Below, in pieces: positions 34,650 to 43,776 of a DNA stretch of 64,000 bases. How positions within the stretch are numbered: position 1 is the stretch's first letter; every line of letters starts with the position of its first letter. The translations under genes were made by a program, and so were the position numbers. The notes below the pieces were generated by a model. It saw only the letters and a list, made by a program, of their open reading frames with translations, was not told where the DNA came from and did not search any database. Source of the DNA: Pseudomonas petrae (lineage in GTDB: Bacteria > Pseudomonadota > Gammaproteobacteria > Pseudomonadales > Pseudomonadaceae). The stretch spans positions 146,539-210,538 of the forward strand of contig NZ_JAKJXE010000010.1 in NCBI RefSeq assembly GCF_021728295.1, given 5' to 3'.

Positions 34650-36419
34650 TTGAACACGGACAATCTGACCCTGCGGTATTTCGATGCGGAAATGCGCTAC
34701 CTGCGCGAGGCTGGCAAGGAGTTCGCCCAGGCGTTTCCCGACCGCGCCGCCTCGTTGAATCTGGACAAGCCCGGCGCCCACGATCCCTACGTCGAGCGAC
34801 TGTTCGAAGGCTTCGCGTTCCTCATGGGACGGCTGCGAGAGAAACTCGACGATGACCTGCCGGAGCTGACCGAAGGCCTGGTCAGCCTGCTGTGGCCCCA
34901 TTACCTGCGCACGATTCCGTCGCTGTCGATCGTCGAGCTGCAGCCCGACGTGCACCAGATGAAGCAGAGCGAGCAGGTTGCGACCGGCTTTGAAATTCAG
35001 TCGCAACCCATCGGCCCCCAGCGCACGCGCTGCAGTTACACCACCACCCAGGACTTGACCCTGCGTCCGCTGGCCCTGGATTCGGTGCGCCTGGCCCAGG
35101 AGCCGGACGGTCGCTCGGTGATCCGCCTGCGTTTTTCCTGTGGTGCGCTGAGTGACTGGGGTCAGTTGGACTTGCGCCGCATCCCGCTGTACCTCAACGC
35201 CACGCCGGCGGTGGCCAATGCGCTGCATCACGCGCTGACACTGGGCACCCAGGCGCTCTATGTGCGTCAGCCCGGGGACGCGCAGCGTCAGCCGCTGCAA
35301 GGACGCTTTGCGCCCAAGGGTTTCAGGGACGACGACCGGCTCTGGCCCAAGGGCGACAGCGCGTTCAGTGGCTATCAGTTGCTGCTGGAGTACTTCAGTT
35401 TTCGCGAGAAATTCATGTTCGTCACACTGCACGGGCTCGAGCACATAAGCATCGCGCCCGACGCGCCGTGGTTTGAAGTCGAGGCCGTCCTGAATGTGCC
35501 TTGGCCCCATGCATTTGCGCTGAGCAGCGAGCACATTCGCCTGCACGCCGTGCCGGTGATCAATCTGTTTCCGCTGGAGGCCGACCCGCTGTCGCTTGAC
35601 CCTTTGCAGACCGACTACCTGCTGCGGCCGATGCGCTTGCAGGACGGTCACACCGAGATCTACTCCGTCGACCGGGTGACGGCGTCCCGGGATTCCGGGC
35701 GGGAAGAATACGTGCCGTTTTCCAGCTTCCGGCACAAGGGCGGCATGCTCCGCGACGAGGCACCCGAGCGTTATTTTCACACCCGCCTCAAGCGCGGAGC
35801 GAGCGGGCTGCATGACACCTGGCTGATACTGGGCGGCGAGGGCGCGGACGTCGATCGGCTGACCGAGCGCGCATGCCTGTCCCTGCGGCTCACCGGCACC
35901 AACGGCCAGTTGCCGAGAAAAGCGCTGCAAAGCACGATCCTCGACACGCCGTTGCATGCGACCCAGGCCGGCCTGCGGGTGCGCAATCTGTGTGCGCCGA
36001 CCCTGCCGTGCTATCCACCGAGCCGCGACCGTTTTCACTGGCGGGTGTTGAGCCATCTGGGCTCGAACTTCCTGCCGATGCTCGACAGCGCCGAAGTGCT
36101 GCGCGGCACCCTGGCGCTGTACGACTGGACCGGCAGCGAGCTTAATCGCCGGCGTCTGGACGCCATCGTCGACGTACGTCATCACCTCATTCAGCGCTTC
36201 GAAAAAGGCTTTCTCCTGCGCGGCGTGGACATCGAAGCGACCCTCGATGCCAACGGTTTTGCCGGCGAGGGCGATATCTGCCTGTTCGGCGAAATGCTCA
36301 ACAAGTTCTTCGCGCTATACGCCGACATCCATTTGTTCACCCAGATCACCCTGATCCTGCAACCAACCGGGAGGAGATTGCGATGGAGCGAAAACCACAG
36401 CCAGCGGATTCCCGGTTAA
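34650..36419 (+). CDS. tssF: T6SS baseplate protein TssF
   Basis: A 589-residue TssF (VasA/ImpG). The start reads LTLRYFDAEMRYLREAGKEFAQAFPDRAASL, and FEGFAFLMGRLREKLDDDLPELTEGLVSLLWPHYLR is the family hallmark. TssF and TssG form the wedge of the baseplate around VgrG. The start codon is TTG at 34650 with a canonical AGGAGG seven bases upstream; no ATG suits the family N-terminus. The gene overlaps tssG by 37 bases. Confidence 0.95.
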   Translation: MNTDNLTLRYFDAEMRYLREAGKEFAQAFPDRAASLNLDKPGAHDPYVERLFEGFAFLMGRLREKLDDDLPELTEGLVSLLWPHYLRTIPSLSIVELQPDVHQMKQSEQVATGFEIQSQPIGPQRTRCSYTTTQDLTLRPLALDSVRLAQEPDGRSVIRLRFSCGALSDWGQLDLRRIPLYLNATPAVANALHHALTLGTQALYVRQPGDAQRQPLQGRFAPKGFRDDDRLWPKGDSAFSGYQLLLEYFSFREKFMFVTLHGLEHISIAPDAPWFEVEAVLNVPWPHAFALSSEHIRLHAVPVINLFPLEADPLSLDPLQTDYLLRPMRLQDGHTEIYSVDRVTASRDSGREEYVPFSSFRHKGGMLRDEAPERYFHTRLKRGASGLHDTWLILGGEGADVDRLTERACLSLRLTGTNGQLPRKALQSTILDTPLHATQAGLRVRNLCAPTLPCYPPSRDRFHWRVLSHLGSNFLPMLDSAEVLRGTLALYDWTGSELNRRRLDAIVDVRHHLIQRFEKGFLLRGVDIEATLDANGFAGEGDICLFGEMLNKFFALYADIHLFTQITLILQPTGRRLRWSENHSQRIPG

Positions 36420-37474
36420 GGCTCGCCGAATGGCTCGATGCGGTGCAGGGGCGGGTGGCGCAGGCGAGCGTCTACCGCTTCTGCCAGTTGCTGGAAAACG
36501 TTGCGCCAGATCAGCCGCCGTTGGGCAGCACGGAAAACCCGAAGGATGATCTGGTGCGTTTTCGCCCCGACCCCGGCATGGGCTTTCCGGCCAGTGAGTT
36601 GAAGGCCGTGGAGTGGTCATCCGAGGATCAGCCGTTGCCGGCGACCGTGCGCACCCGTTTGCTCGGTCTCTATGGCGTGGACTCGCCGCTGCCCACGCGC
36701 TACCTCGACGACATCGCCCAACGGCGGGAAGGCCACGAGGCGCTGGAGGGGTTTCTCGACATCTTCAACCATCGGGTCTTCACCCAGTTCTACCGGATCT
36801 GGCGCAAGTATTCCTACCCGGCCTCGTTTGCGCCCGCCGGGGCCGACCCGACCTCGCAGTGCCTGTTCGGGCTGATCGGGCTGGGCATCCCCGGCACAGC
36901 GAAACGCATCGCCACGCCGCTTTCGCGTTTTCTGGCATTGCTTGGCGTGATGCGTTTGCCAACCCGCAATGCCGAGGGCATTTCGGCGCTGGTGCATTTG
37001 CTCGCGTCTCACACCCAGGCGTCGATCGCGCCGCACTGGCCGCGAAACATCGTCCTCGACGCGCCGGCCAGCCTGGCCTCCGCGCGGCCGGTGAGCCTGT
37101 CCCAAGGCACGCCGCTGGGCAGCGTCGGCCGCGACGTCAACAGCGAACTGATGCTGACGCTGTTCACCGCCGACCACGACGAGGCGCGGGCATGGCTGCC
37201 CGGCGGCGGCTTGCACAGCGACCTGCTGGTGCTGTTGCAGGTGTATCTGGGCTGGCGCTGTACGGCACGGTTGCGCCTGTCGTTGCCAATCGATTGCCTG
37301 CCGGTGTCAGCGCTGAGCGGACGCGGCGTGCTGCTGGGCATGACCGCGGGACTCGGGTTGAAAGGCCGTGCTTCCGGGAAAAACGACACCATCATCATTC
37401 ATCTGGGCCGTTATCAAGGGCTCCACGTCAACCCTCAGGAAAGAGAAACCACCCATGTCGCGTATGATTTTTAG
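36383..37474 (+). CDS. tssG: T6SS baseplate protein TssG
   Basis: A 363-residue TssG (VasB/ImpH). Recognisable parts are VYRFCQLLENVAPDQPPLG, DDLVRFRPDPGMGFPASEL and LLGLYGVDSPLPTRYLDDI, then FLDIFNHRVFTQFYRIWRKY. It partners TssF in the baseplate wedge. The ATG lies inside tssF after GGGAGGAG, and the 37-base overlap suggests coupled translation. Confidence 0.94.
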   Translation: MERKPQPADSRLRLAEWLDAVQGRVAQASVYRFCQLLENVAPDQPPLGSTENPKDDLVRFRPDPGMGFPASELKAVEWSSEDQPLPATVRTRLLGLYGVDSPLPTRYLDDIAQRREGHEALEGFLDIFNHRVFTQFYRIWRKYSYPASFAPAGADPTSQCLFGLIGLGIPGTAKRIATPLSRFLALLGVMRLPTRNAEGISALVHLLASHTQASIAPHWPRNIVLDAPASLASARPVSLSQGTPLGSVGRDVNSELMLTLFTADHDEARAWLPGGGLHSDLLVLLQVYLGWRCTARLRLSLPIDCLPVSALSGRGVLLGMTAGLGLKGRASGKNDTIIIHLGRYQGLHVNPQERETTHVAYDF

Positions 37475-37991
37475 AGCGTTGACCCTCTTCGCCCTCGGGC
37501 TCCTCGCCAGCGGGTGCGGGGTGACGCAAAGCGTGTCGGAATCCACCGCGTCGATGACCAGGGCGATCTTCTACAAACAGGTCAGAACGCTGCGTCTGGA
37601 CTTCGACGGCCGCGTGGCCCTCAACACCGAAGGCACGGACATGCGCGCGTTGTCGGTACCGGTAATGGTGCGGGTGTACCAGCTGCGCGATGGCACGTTG
37701 GTGAACAAAGCCACCTATGACGACCTGCTGCGGGACGCCGATCGCCTGCTTGGTGCTGAGCTGCTGGATCAGCGGTCGCTGGTGATCAAGCCGGGGGAGG
37801 GCGCGCAGCTGGATGTGCCGCTGAACGAAAACGCCGGGGTGATCGCCGTCGTCGGGTTATTCCGCGAGCCCGATCTGCAGCTCAATGACTGGCGCTTGCT
37901 GCTCAACCGTGATGACCTCGACCCCGACCGGCCCCGGGTCATCGAGCTGGGCGAAAGCCGGCTGACGCTGCGCCCCCTGGTCGAGGGTTGA
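37455..37991 (+). CDS. tssJ: T6SS outer-membrane lipoprotein TssJ
   Basis: A 178-residue TssJ. The signal peptide ends in a lipobox LASGC (Cys about 21), and the mature part has the transthyretin-like order VPVMVRVYQLRDGTLVNKA, LLGAELLDQRSLVIKPG and AGVIAVVGLFREPD. It docks TssM to the outer membrane. ATG 37455 overlaps tssG, with AGGAAAGAG upstream. The stop is three bases before tssE. Confidence 0.95.
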   Translation: MSRMIFRALTLFALGLLASGCGVTQSVSESTASMTRAIFYKQVRTLRLDFDGRVALNTEGTDMRALSVPVMVRVYQLRDGTLVNKATYDDLLRDADRLLGAELLDQRSLVIKPGEGAQLDVPLNENAGVIAVVGLFREPDLQLNDWRLLLNRDDLDPDRPRVIELGESRLTLRPLVEG

Positions 37992-37994
37992 GCC

Positions 37995-38435
37995 ATGAGC
38001 GAGCTCAACCCATCGCTGTACGAAACCCTGCTGCAGAATTTCAGCGGCGAGCTCGACCTGTCCCGGGTCCCTGAGGACGATCAATACGTGCTCTCGGTAC
38101 TGGACAACCTGCAGCGCATTCTCAACAGCCGCGCAGGCACCCTCGCGCACTTGCCCGATTACGGCCTGCCGGACATGGGCGCCGTGCTCGAAGGGTTGCC
38201 GTCTGCCGCCCATGGGCTGATGCGGACCATCGCCGACACGCTGCTCAAGTACGAGCCGCGGCTGTTGTCGCTGCACATCGAGCTGTTGCCGCAGACCCAG
38301 CCGGGCCATCTGGTCTACGCCCTCGACGCGAGGCTGGAAGGCGAGCGCACCGCGACGTTCGGCACGACGTTGAGCCCGGAGGGAAGGGCGGTGGTGCGTC
38401 ATCTCAAGCGCCATGATGTGCGGGCCCTTGCTTGA
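37995..38435 (+). CDS. tssE: T6SS baseplate protein TssE (gp25-like)
   Basis: A 146-residue TssE with the gp25/lysozyme-related fold: SVLDNLQRILNSRAGTLAHLPDYGLPD, then LLKYEPRLLSLHIELL and YALDARLEGERTATFGTTL. It initiates sheath assembly on the baseplate. It sits immediately after tssJ, in the same order as many gammaproteobacterial T6SS loci. Confidence 0.94.
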   Translation: MSELNPSLYETLLQNFSGELDLSRVPEDDQYVLSVLDNLQRILNSRAGTLAHLPDYGLPDMGAVLEGLPSAAHGLMRTIADTLLKYEPRLLSLHIELLPQTQPGHLVYALDARLEGERTATFGTTLSPEGRAVVRHLKRHDVRALA

Positions 38436-38452
38436 GGCTGAGAGAGAGCCCG

Positions 38453-39181
38453 ATGACCAAGGGCGTTGCCATGGGGATCAGGGCCGGCGGTGATCCACGC
38501 GCGTTGCCTGACTACCGGACGTTGTGCACTGAGATGGCCCGACTCGGTCATCCGGCCTGCCCTGATGTTGATTGGCAATCCATCGAGCAGTGCTGCCTCG
38601 CCTTGTTTGCCGGCAACGGCGCGGACCTGCAAACGGCGGCTGCCTATGCCCTGGCGCGCAGTCACCTGGCCGGGATGGACGGGATGTCCGAGGGCGTGGC
38701 GGTGCTGGAAACCCTTTCGCGGGGAGACGCCAAACCCTGGCCCCGAGGGGTGTCGGCGCGGGCGGAAATCCTCAGCGGACTGTTCGGCTCGTGGCAAGCG
38801 GTGCTGCGGGAAATGGAGATCAACATCTGCGATCTGGCGGGCCTCGGCTTGTTGAAGGCGCAGCTTGAGCAGCTGCGGAGCACGCTGGTCGATCAAAACC
38901 CGGCGTCCATCATGGCGCTGGAAGGGTTGCTCCAGCAGATCGGGCAGCGGGCGTCACGTCTCGAGCGCGAGGCTCAAGCCGTGGTGCTGGTCGCGCCCGA
39001 CGGCAGGCAACGTTCATCATCGCACTCTGCATTGCACTCTCCATCGCAGAGCTGTCCGGGCCGCACGCCGCCGACCGTTGCGCACCACAGTCCCCGCATC
39101 AAGAAGCGCCGAGCGTTGTGGATCGGATGGCTCGCCGCCGCACTGTTCGGCCTGATCCTCGCTCTGGCCCCAAGGCGTTAA
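38453..39181 (+). CDS. TssA/VasL-like protein with C-terminal membrane helix
   Basis: A 242-residue protein with an ImpA_N-like helical region (ALARSHLAGMDGMSEGVAVL, then KPWPRGVSARAEILSGLFGSW) and a single transmembrane helix near the C-terminus (LWIGWLAAALFGLILAL). VasL/TagA-type relatives of TssA localise at the membrane and stabilise the distal end of the extended sheath; that role is inferred. GAGAGAGAG precedes the ATG; a TTG at 38432 is an alternative. It closes the T6SS operon. Confidence 0.78.
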   Translation: MTKGVAMGIRAGGDPRALPDYRTLCTEMARLGHPACPDVDWQSIEQCCLALFAGNGADLQTAAAYALARSHLAGMDGMSEGVAVLETLSRGDAKPWPRGVSARAEILSGLFGSWQAVLREMEINICDLAGLGLLKAQLEQLRSTLVDQNPASIMALEGLLQQIGQRASRLEREAQAVVLVAPDGRQRSSSHSALHSPSQSCPGRTPPTVAHHSPRIKKRRALWIGWLAAALFGLILALAPRR

Positions 39182-39255
39182 TGTGCTCTGCCATCGCAAT
39201 TCCCCACGGCGCCGGTCGGGCAGTCGACGCATCTCCAGCCGAGGTACCGGCCCTT

Positions 39256-39279
39256 TCGCGGGCAAGCGCGCTCCTACAG
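39256..39279 (+). repeat. Single REP, GCGGGCAAGCGCGCTCC type
   Basis: TCGCGGGCAAGCGCGCTCCT plus ACAG matches the second arm of the REPIN at 3592-3615. It marks the end of the T6SS operon. Confidence 0.85.
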
Positions 39280-39391
39280 GAGAACGTACCGCCCGGCCGA
39301 TCCTCGGCATTTACCCGTCCGCTATATTTACAGCCGGGCATTGCCTCCTTTAGTGTGCGCGCATCACCTGCCTTCACACCGCGGCTGCCGC

Positions 39392-40063
39392 ATGTTCAGG
39401 CACGTCCGCTCAGACCGGACACTTTCGCCCTTGGTTGAAATCACCCCCGAGTTGCCCTGCGCAGACGCCCCATCGCCCCTGACCACCGTGCTGCAGCAAT
39501 TGCGCTCGGCGACCGCTGCCCGGCATCTGGCCCTCGAAGCCAGACTGCCACTGACCCATTCCCGACTCGATCTCGACACCTACACACGGATCATCAAGGC
39601 CTATTACGGCTTCCATCTGCCCCTGCAACAGGCGATGGAGCGCTTTCTTGCCCCCCAGGCCATTGACCCTGCGCGGCAGAAAATCCCGGCGCTGATCAAG
39701 GATCTGCACGCCCTCGGGCTGAGCGATACGCAGATCCACGCCTTGCCCCGGTGCAGCGCGCTGCCTGCCATCGACAGCATCGCTGAGTTGCTGGGCGTGA
39801 TGTATGTCATGGAGGGGGCTACGCTCGGGGGGCAGGTGCTGCGCCGGATCATCGCCGACAGGCTGGGCGTCGATGCCGACAGCGGCGGCGAGTTTCTGGA
39901 CGTGTACGGTCGCGACACCGGGCGCTTGTGGAAGGCCTTCCTCAAGCAACTGGCCGAGTTCGATACGCCGCTGCACAACGCCGAGGTGGTGCAGGCGGGC
40001 TGCGCCACCTTCGACTGCTTTCAAACCTGGCTGGAGCAAGCAGGAGTGCTGAATGACGCTTAA
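39392..40063 (+). CDS. bphO: Biliverdin-producing heme oxygenase
   Basis: A 223-residue heme oxygenase of the bacterial BphO type: LRSATAARHLALEARLP with the proximal His, YYGFHLPLQQAMERFL, then LLGVMYVMEGATLGGQVL, the distal-helix glycine-rich segment. It opens heme to biliverdin, the chromophore of the phytochrome whose start lies inside its last codons. The start at 39392 is uncertain; homologues often begin nearer the LRSATAARH segment, so a TTG around 39431 is possible. Confidence 0.88.
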   Translation: MFRHVRSDRTLSPLVEITPELPCADAPSPLTTVLQQLRSATAARHLALEARLPLTHSRLDLDTYTRIIKAYYGFHLPLQQAMERFLAPQAIDPARQKIPALIKDLHALGLSDTQIHALPRCSALPAIDSIAELLGVMYVMEGATLGGQVLRRIIADRLGVDADSGGEFLDVYGRDTGRLWKAFLKQLAEFDTPLHNAEVVQAGCATFDCFQTWLEQAGVLNDA

Positions 40064-42293
40064 CGACCCTCAGATCACAGAACACCTGCTGGACGACCTG
40101 CTGGACAACTGCGCCAATGAACCCATTCGTATCCCCGGCGCCATTCAGCCCCACGGCGCCCTGCTGACCCTCCTCGAAACCGACTGGACCGTGCAACAGG
40201 CCAGCGCCAATGCCTGGCAGATGTTGGGCATCGCCCGCGACGTGCAGCCGGGCGACTCGCTGGCGCGCTGGCTGGGCCCGTCGCTGGCAGACGCCTTGCG
40301 CGCCGCCGTGCAGGAAAACGCTGACCTGGACAGCCTCGATCCGTTGCCGATGGCGTTCGGTGGGCAGGCTTTCGATGGCTTGCTGCACCGCCACGACGGC
40401 CTGCTGTTTCTGGAACTGGAACCCGTCGCCACGCAAGCGTCGATGTACGGACTGGGCCCGCGTCTCACCCGCACCTTGCGCCGCTTGCAGTCAGCCAAGT
40501 CACTGGATGAGCTGTACGCCATCAGCGTCGCCGAAATCCGCGCACTGACCGGCTATGACCGCGTGCTGATCTACCGCTTTCAGGAACAAGGCCACGGGCA
40601 GGTCATTGCCGAATCCGCCACCGCCGAACTGGATGCCTACCTGGGACTCTTCTTCCCTGCCACCGACATTCCGCAGCAGGCCCGCGAGCTGTATCGGCTG
40701 AACTGGCTGCGCATCATCCCCGACGCCACGTATGTGGCGGCGCCCCTGGTTCCCGCCCTGCGCCCGGATAACGGTGCGCCGCTGGACATGAGCTACGCGG
40801 TGCTGCGCAGCGTTTCGCCGATCCACTGTCAGTACATGCACAACATGGGCGTGCGCTCGTCCATGAGCATTTCGCTGCTCAAGGACGACCGCCTGTGGGG
40901 TCTGATCAGCTGCGGCAATCGCGAACCGTTGCAGGTTCCGCACACGCTGCGCTCGGCCTGCCAAACCATCGGACAAGTGCTGTCGATGCAGATCAGCCTG
41001 CTCGAAGACCAGCAGATCCAGCGTCAGCGGCTGGCCAAGCATCACATGCTCGACCGCTTGTCCCGGGCAATGAACGAGGCGTCTGACGACGTTTACCACG
41101 GCCTGCTCGAACATTCCCAGGCGCTGCTGACCCTGGTCGACGCCAGTGGTGTGGCGGTGGTCATCGACGGTCAGGTGCATCTGATCGGGCAGTGCCCGAG
41201 CGCTGAGCAAGTGAACGCGTTGCAGCAATGGCTGCAGACTCGGGCCAGGCCGGTGTTCGAGACGGCCAGCCTCGGTGCAGTGTTCCCTGAGGCGCAGGCC
41301 TATTCCCACGTGGCGAGCGGCTTGCTGGCCTTCAGCTTGCCCAAGCCGGTTGCCAATGCGGTGCTGTGGTTTCGCGCCGAGGTCAAGGTCAGCGTGGAAT
41401 GGAGCGGCAATCCGCAGCAGTCCAAACGAGGCGTCAATGACCGCCTGCAACCACGGGGATCCTTTGCCGCGTGGGAACAGCAGGTCGACGGCACAGCGAG
41501 GACCTGGAACGCCGGCGAGGTCTACGCGGTGTCCGACTTGCGTCGCTCGGCACTGGAGGCAGACCTGTCGCGTCAGGTGCTGCGCGAGAAAGACGCCGTG
41601 CGCGCTCGCGATGAGTTAGTGGCCGTGGTGTCCCATGACCTGCGCAGCCCACTGACGGTGATTGTCATGCAGTGCGGCATGATGCAGCGGGTAATCGCCG
41701 CTGACATCGGCCCGTCCTCGAAACGCCTTAACTCGGCCATCGACACCCTGCAGCGCGCCTCGGCGCGGATGACCCGCCTGCTCGAGGACTTGCTCGACAC
41801 TTCCAGGATCGAGGCGGGCCGCTACTCCATTGATGCCGAGCCGCTGGACATAAGCCAGTTGTTCGAAGACGCCTGGTCACTGCTCACACCGCTGGCGCTG
41901 CATAAATTCATCGACCTGACGTTCAGCGCCGAACCCGACCTGAAGATTGTCGCCGACCCCGAGCGGATGTTTCAGGTGCTCTCCAATCTGGTTGGCAATG
42001 CAATCAAATTCACGCCCAAGGCCGGCACTGTCAGCGTGACGGCGGCGGCGGAAGGCGACGATGTGGTGGTCAGTGTGGTTGACTCCGGCGACGGCATTGC
42101 TGCCGATCAACTGCCCCACGTGTTCGAGCGCTACTGGCGCAAACGCGAAGGCAACCCGAGCGGCACGGGGTTGGGGCTCTACATCTCCCAAGGGATCGTC
42201 AAAGCCCACGGCGGCGAATTGACCGCCACCAGCCAGCAGGGCGTCGGCAGTGAATTCCGTTTCACGGTCCCGCGCGTCGCCCTGATGCCCTGA
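40053..42293 (+). CDS. bphP: Bacteriophytochrome sensor histidine kinase
   Basis: A 746-residue red/far-red photoreceptor. The PAS domain opens with NCANEPIRIPGAIQPHGAL, where Cys20 is the biliverdin-linking residue. The GAF domain has FFPATDIPQQARELY and SPIHCQYMHNMGV, followed by PHY, an H-box SHDLRSPL (His528) and the HATPase with GTGLGLYISQGIVKAHGGEL. It overlaps bphO by 11 bases, coupling chromophore supply to the receptor. No response regulator is adjacent, so its phosphotransfer partner lies elsewhere. The DIP motif is PATDIP rather than the more usual PASDIP. Confidence 0.95.
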   Translation: MTLNDPQITEHLLDDLLDNCANEPIRIPGAIQPHGALLTLLETDWTVQQASANAWQMLGIARDVQPGDSLARWLGPSLADALRAAVQENADLDSLDPLPMAFGGQAFDGLLHRHDGLLFLELEPVATQASMYGLGPRLTRTLRRLQSAKSLDELYAISVAEIRALTGYDRVLIYRFQEQGHGQVIAESATAELDAYLGLFFPATDIPQQARELYRLNWLRIIPDATYVAAPLVPALRPDNGAPLDMSYAVLRSVSPIHCQYMHNMGVRSSMSISLLKDDRLWGLISCGNREPLQVPHTLRSACQTIGQVLSMQISLLEDQQIQRQRLAKHHMLDRLSRAMNEASDDVYHGLLEHSQALLTLVDASGVAVVIDGQVHLIGQCPSAEQVNALQQWLQTRARPVFETASLGAVFPEAQAYSHVASGLLAFSLPKPVANAVLWFRAEVKVSVEWSGNPQQSKRGVNDRLQPRGSFAAWEQQVDGTARTWNAGEVYAVSDLRRSALEADLSRQVLREKDAVRARDELVAVVSHDLRSPLTVIVMQCGMMQRVIAADIGPSSKRLNSAIDTLQRASARMTRLLEDLLDTSRIEAGRYSIDAEPLDISQLFEDAWSLLTPLALHKFIDLTFSAEPDLKIVADPERMFQVLSNLVGNAIKFTPKAGTVSVTAAAEGDDVVVSVVDSGDGIAADQLPHVFERYWRKREGNPSGTGLGLYISQGIVKAHGGELTATSQQGVGSEFRFTVPRVALMP

Positions 42294-42306
42294 CCCCGGA
42301 TGAAAT

Positions 42307-42334
42307 GGCAGGAGCGGCAGGGGCTATTCCTGCC
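42307..42334 (+). terminator. Hairpin after bphP
   Basis: GGCAGGA (42307-42313) pairs with TCCTGCC (42328-42334) over a 14-base loop, just after the bphP stop. No T-run. Confidence 0.45.
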
Positions 42335-42419
42335 TGGAATCCCCGCATGAAAAACATGAATTTTATTTATGGTCTTCAGCGATCTACCGTAAGCGGATTC
42401 CGTTCACGGTAGAGCCGTC

Positions 42420-43694
42420 ATGACCGCGCAACCTCGATCCCGATTCCAGGCCCAGCCCCCGCCGTCCATCGTCGAAAAACACTGGCAGCGCAATCTGGCC
42501 GTCTGTGTGTTCGGCGCATTCACCACCATCGTTGCCATGACCCTGCTGCTGCCGTTCCTGCCGCTGTACGTGGAGCACCTGGGCGTCAGCGATCAGGCCG
42601 CCATCGTGCAGTGGTCGGGGGTCGCGTTTGGCGCGACCTTTCTGTCTGCCGCGCTGACCGCGCCGCTGTGGGGGCGGCTGGGTGATCGTTACGGCCGCAA
42701 GCTCATGCTGATTCGCGCCAGCCTGGGCATGGCGGTTGCGATGTCGCTGATCGGGCTGGCAGAGAACATTTATCAGCTGGTCGGGCTGCGTTTGCTGGCG
42801 GGGTTGCTCGGCGGCTATGCCTCCGGCGCGACCATTCTGGTGGCGACGCAGACGCCCAAGGCGCGCACCGGCTGGGCACTGGGCATGCTCTCGTCGGGGA
42901 TCATGGCCGGTAATCTGACCGGGCCGTTGATTGGCGGGCTGTTGCCGCCGCTGATCGGCATCCGCAACACATTCTTCCTGGCAGGGGGGGTGATCTTTCT
43001 GACCTTCCTTGCCACGCTGTTTCTGATGAAGGAAACGCCCCGCCCCAAACGTCAGGCTGGCATGCCGAAAGCGCCCGCTGTACGGGCGTGGGACGTCATC
43101 GCGGACAAAAAGCCGGTGCTGACCATGCTGGTCGTGGCCTGCCTGGTGATGTTTTCGATCATGTCCATCGAGCCGATCATCACCGTGTACCTGACCCAGT
43201 TGCACAGCGAAAACGTCACGCTGATGGCCGGGCTGGTGATGTCGGCCACTGCACTGGCCAGCGTGTTGTCGGCCTCGCGCATCGGCAAACTGGCCGACCG
43301 CGTGGGTCACTGGAAGGTGGTCATCGGCTGTTTGAGCGCGGCGGCCATTGTGCTGATCCCCCAGGCGTTCGTCAGTCATGCCTGGCAATTGGTGCTGCTG
43401 CGTTTTCTCATGGGAATTGCCCTGGGCGGCCTGTTGCCGTGCATCGCGGCGATCATTCGCCATTCGGTGCCCGACGCCGTGGCCGGGCGCATGCTCGGCT
43501 ATTCCACGTCCTGCCAGTACATCGGCCAGGTGCTGGGGCCGCTGACCGGCGGGTATCTGGGCGGGCATTTCGGCATGCCGGTGGTCTTTATCGTCACCTG
43601 CCTGCTGATGAGCGGGTGCGCGGTCGGGATGTTGCTGATGCGGCCTCTGATTTTCAGCGGGACCGGCTTCAGCCGGGAAGAGCGCGGCGTTTGA
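42420..43694 (+). CDS. MFS multidrug-type transporter with REP-derived C-terminus
   Basis: A 424-residue major facilitator superfamily protein with about 12 hydrophobic spans. The loop 2-3 signature GRLGDRYGRKLMLI is present, and VGLRLLAGLLGGYASGATILVATQTPK resembles the drug-efflux antiporter pattern. Substrate unknown. The last 13 residues (FSGTGFSREERGV) are encoded by a REP element (43656-43680), so the natural C-terminus has been replaced or extended by repeat sequence. Upstream is a short AT-rich region with TTTTATTTATGG, possibly promoter. Confidence 0.88.
   Translation: MTAQPRSRFQAQPPPSIVEKHWQRNLAVCVFGAFTTIVAMTLLLPFLPLYVEHLGVSDQAAIVQWSGVAFGATFLSAALTAPLWGRLGDRYGRKLMLIRASLGMAVAMSLIGLAENIYQLVGLRLLAGLLGGYASGATILVATQTPKARTGWALGMLSSGIMAGNLTGPLIGGLLPPLIGIRNTFFLAGGVIFLTFLATLFLMKETPRPKRQAGMPKAPAVRAWDVIADKKPVLTMLVVACLVMFSIMSIEPIITVYLTQLHSENVTLMAGLVMSATALASVLSASRIGKLADRVGHWKVVIGCLSAAAIVLIPQAFVSHAWQLVLLRFLMGIALGGLLPCIAAIIRHSVPDAVAGRMLGYSTSCQYIGQVLGPLTGGYLGGHFGMPVVFIVTCLLMSGCAVGMLLMRPLIFSGTGFSREERGV
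43656..43682 (+). repeat. REP element forming the 3' end of the MFS gene
   Basis: AGCGGGACCGGCTTCAGCCG plus GGAAG lies in frame at the end of the MFS coding sequence, 12 bases before its stop codon. Confidence 0.85.
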
Positions 43695-43776
43695 CAAAAC
43701 CATGACATCCCGCACTGGATAATCGCCGCCGGTGGGGCAACGCCCCGGATTCGAGTACCGCCATGCACGGACATTC

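Noticed and set aside
34500..36185. 561-codon minus-strand frame opposite tssF
   Set aside because: Antisense shadow; tssF motifs and ribosome site are on the + strand.
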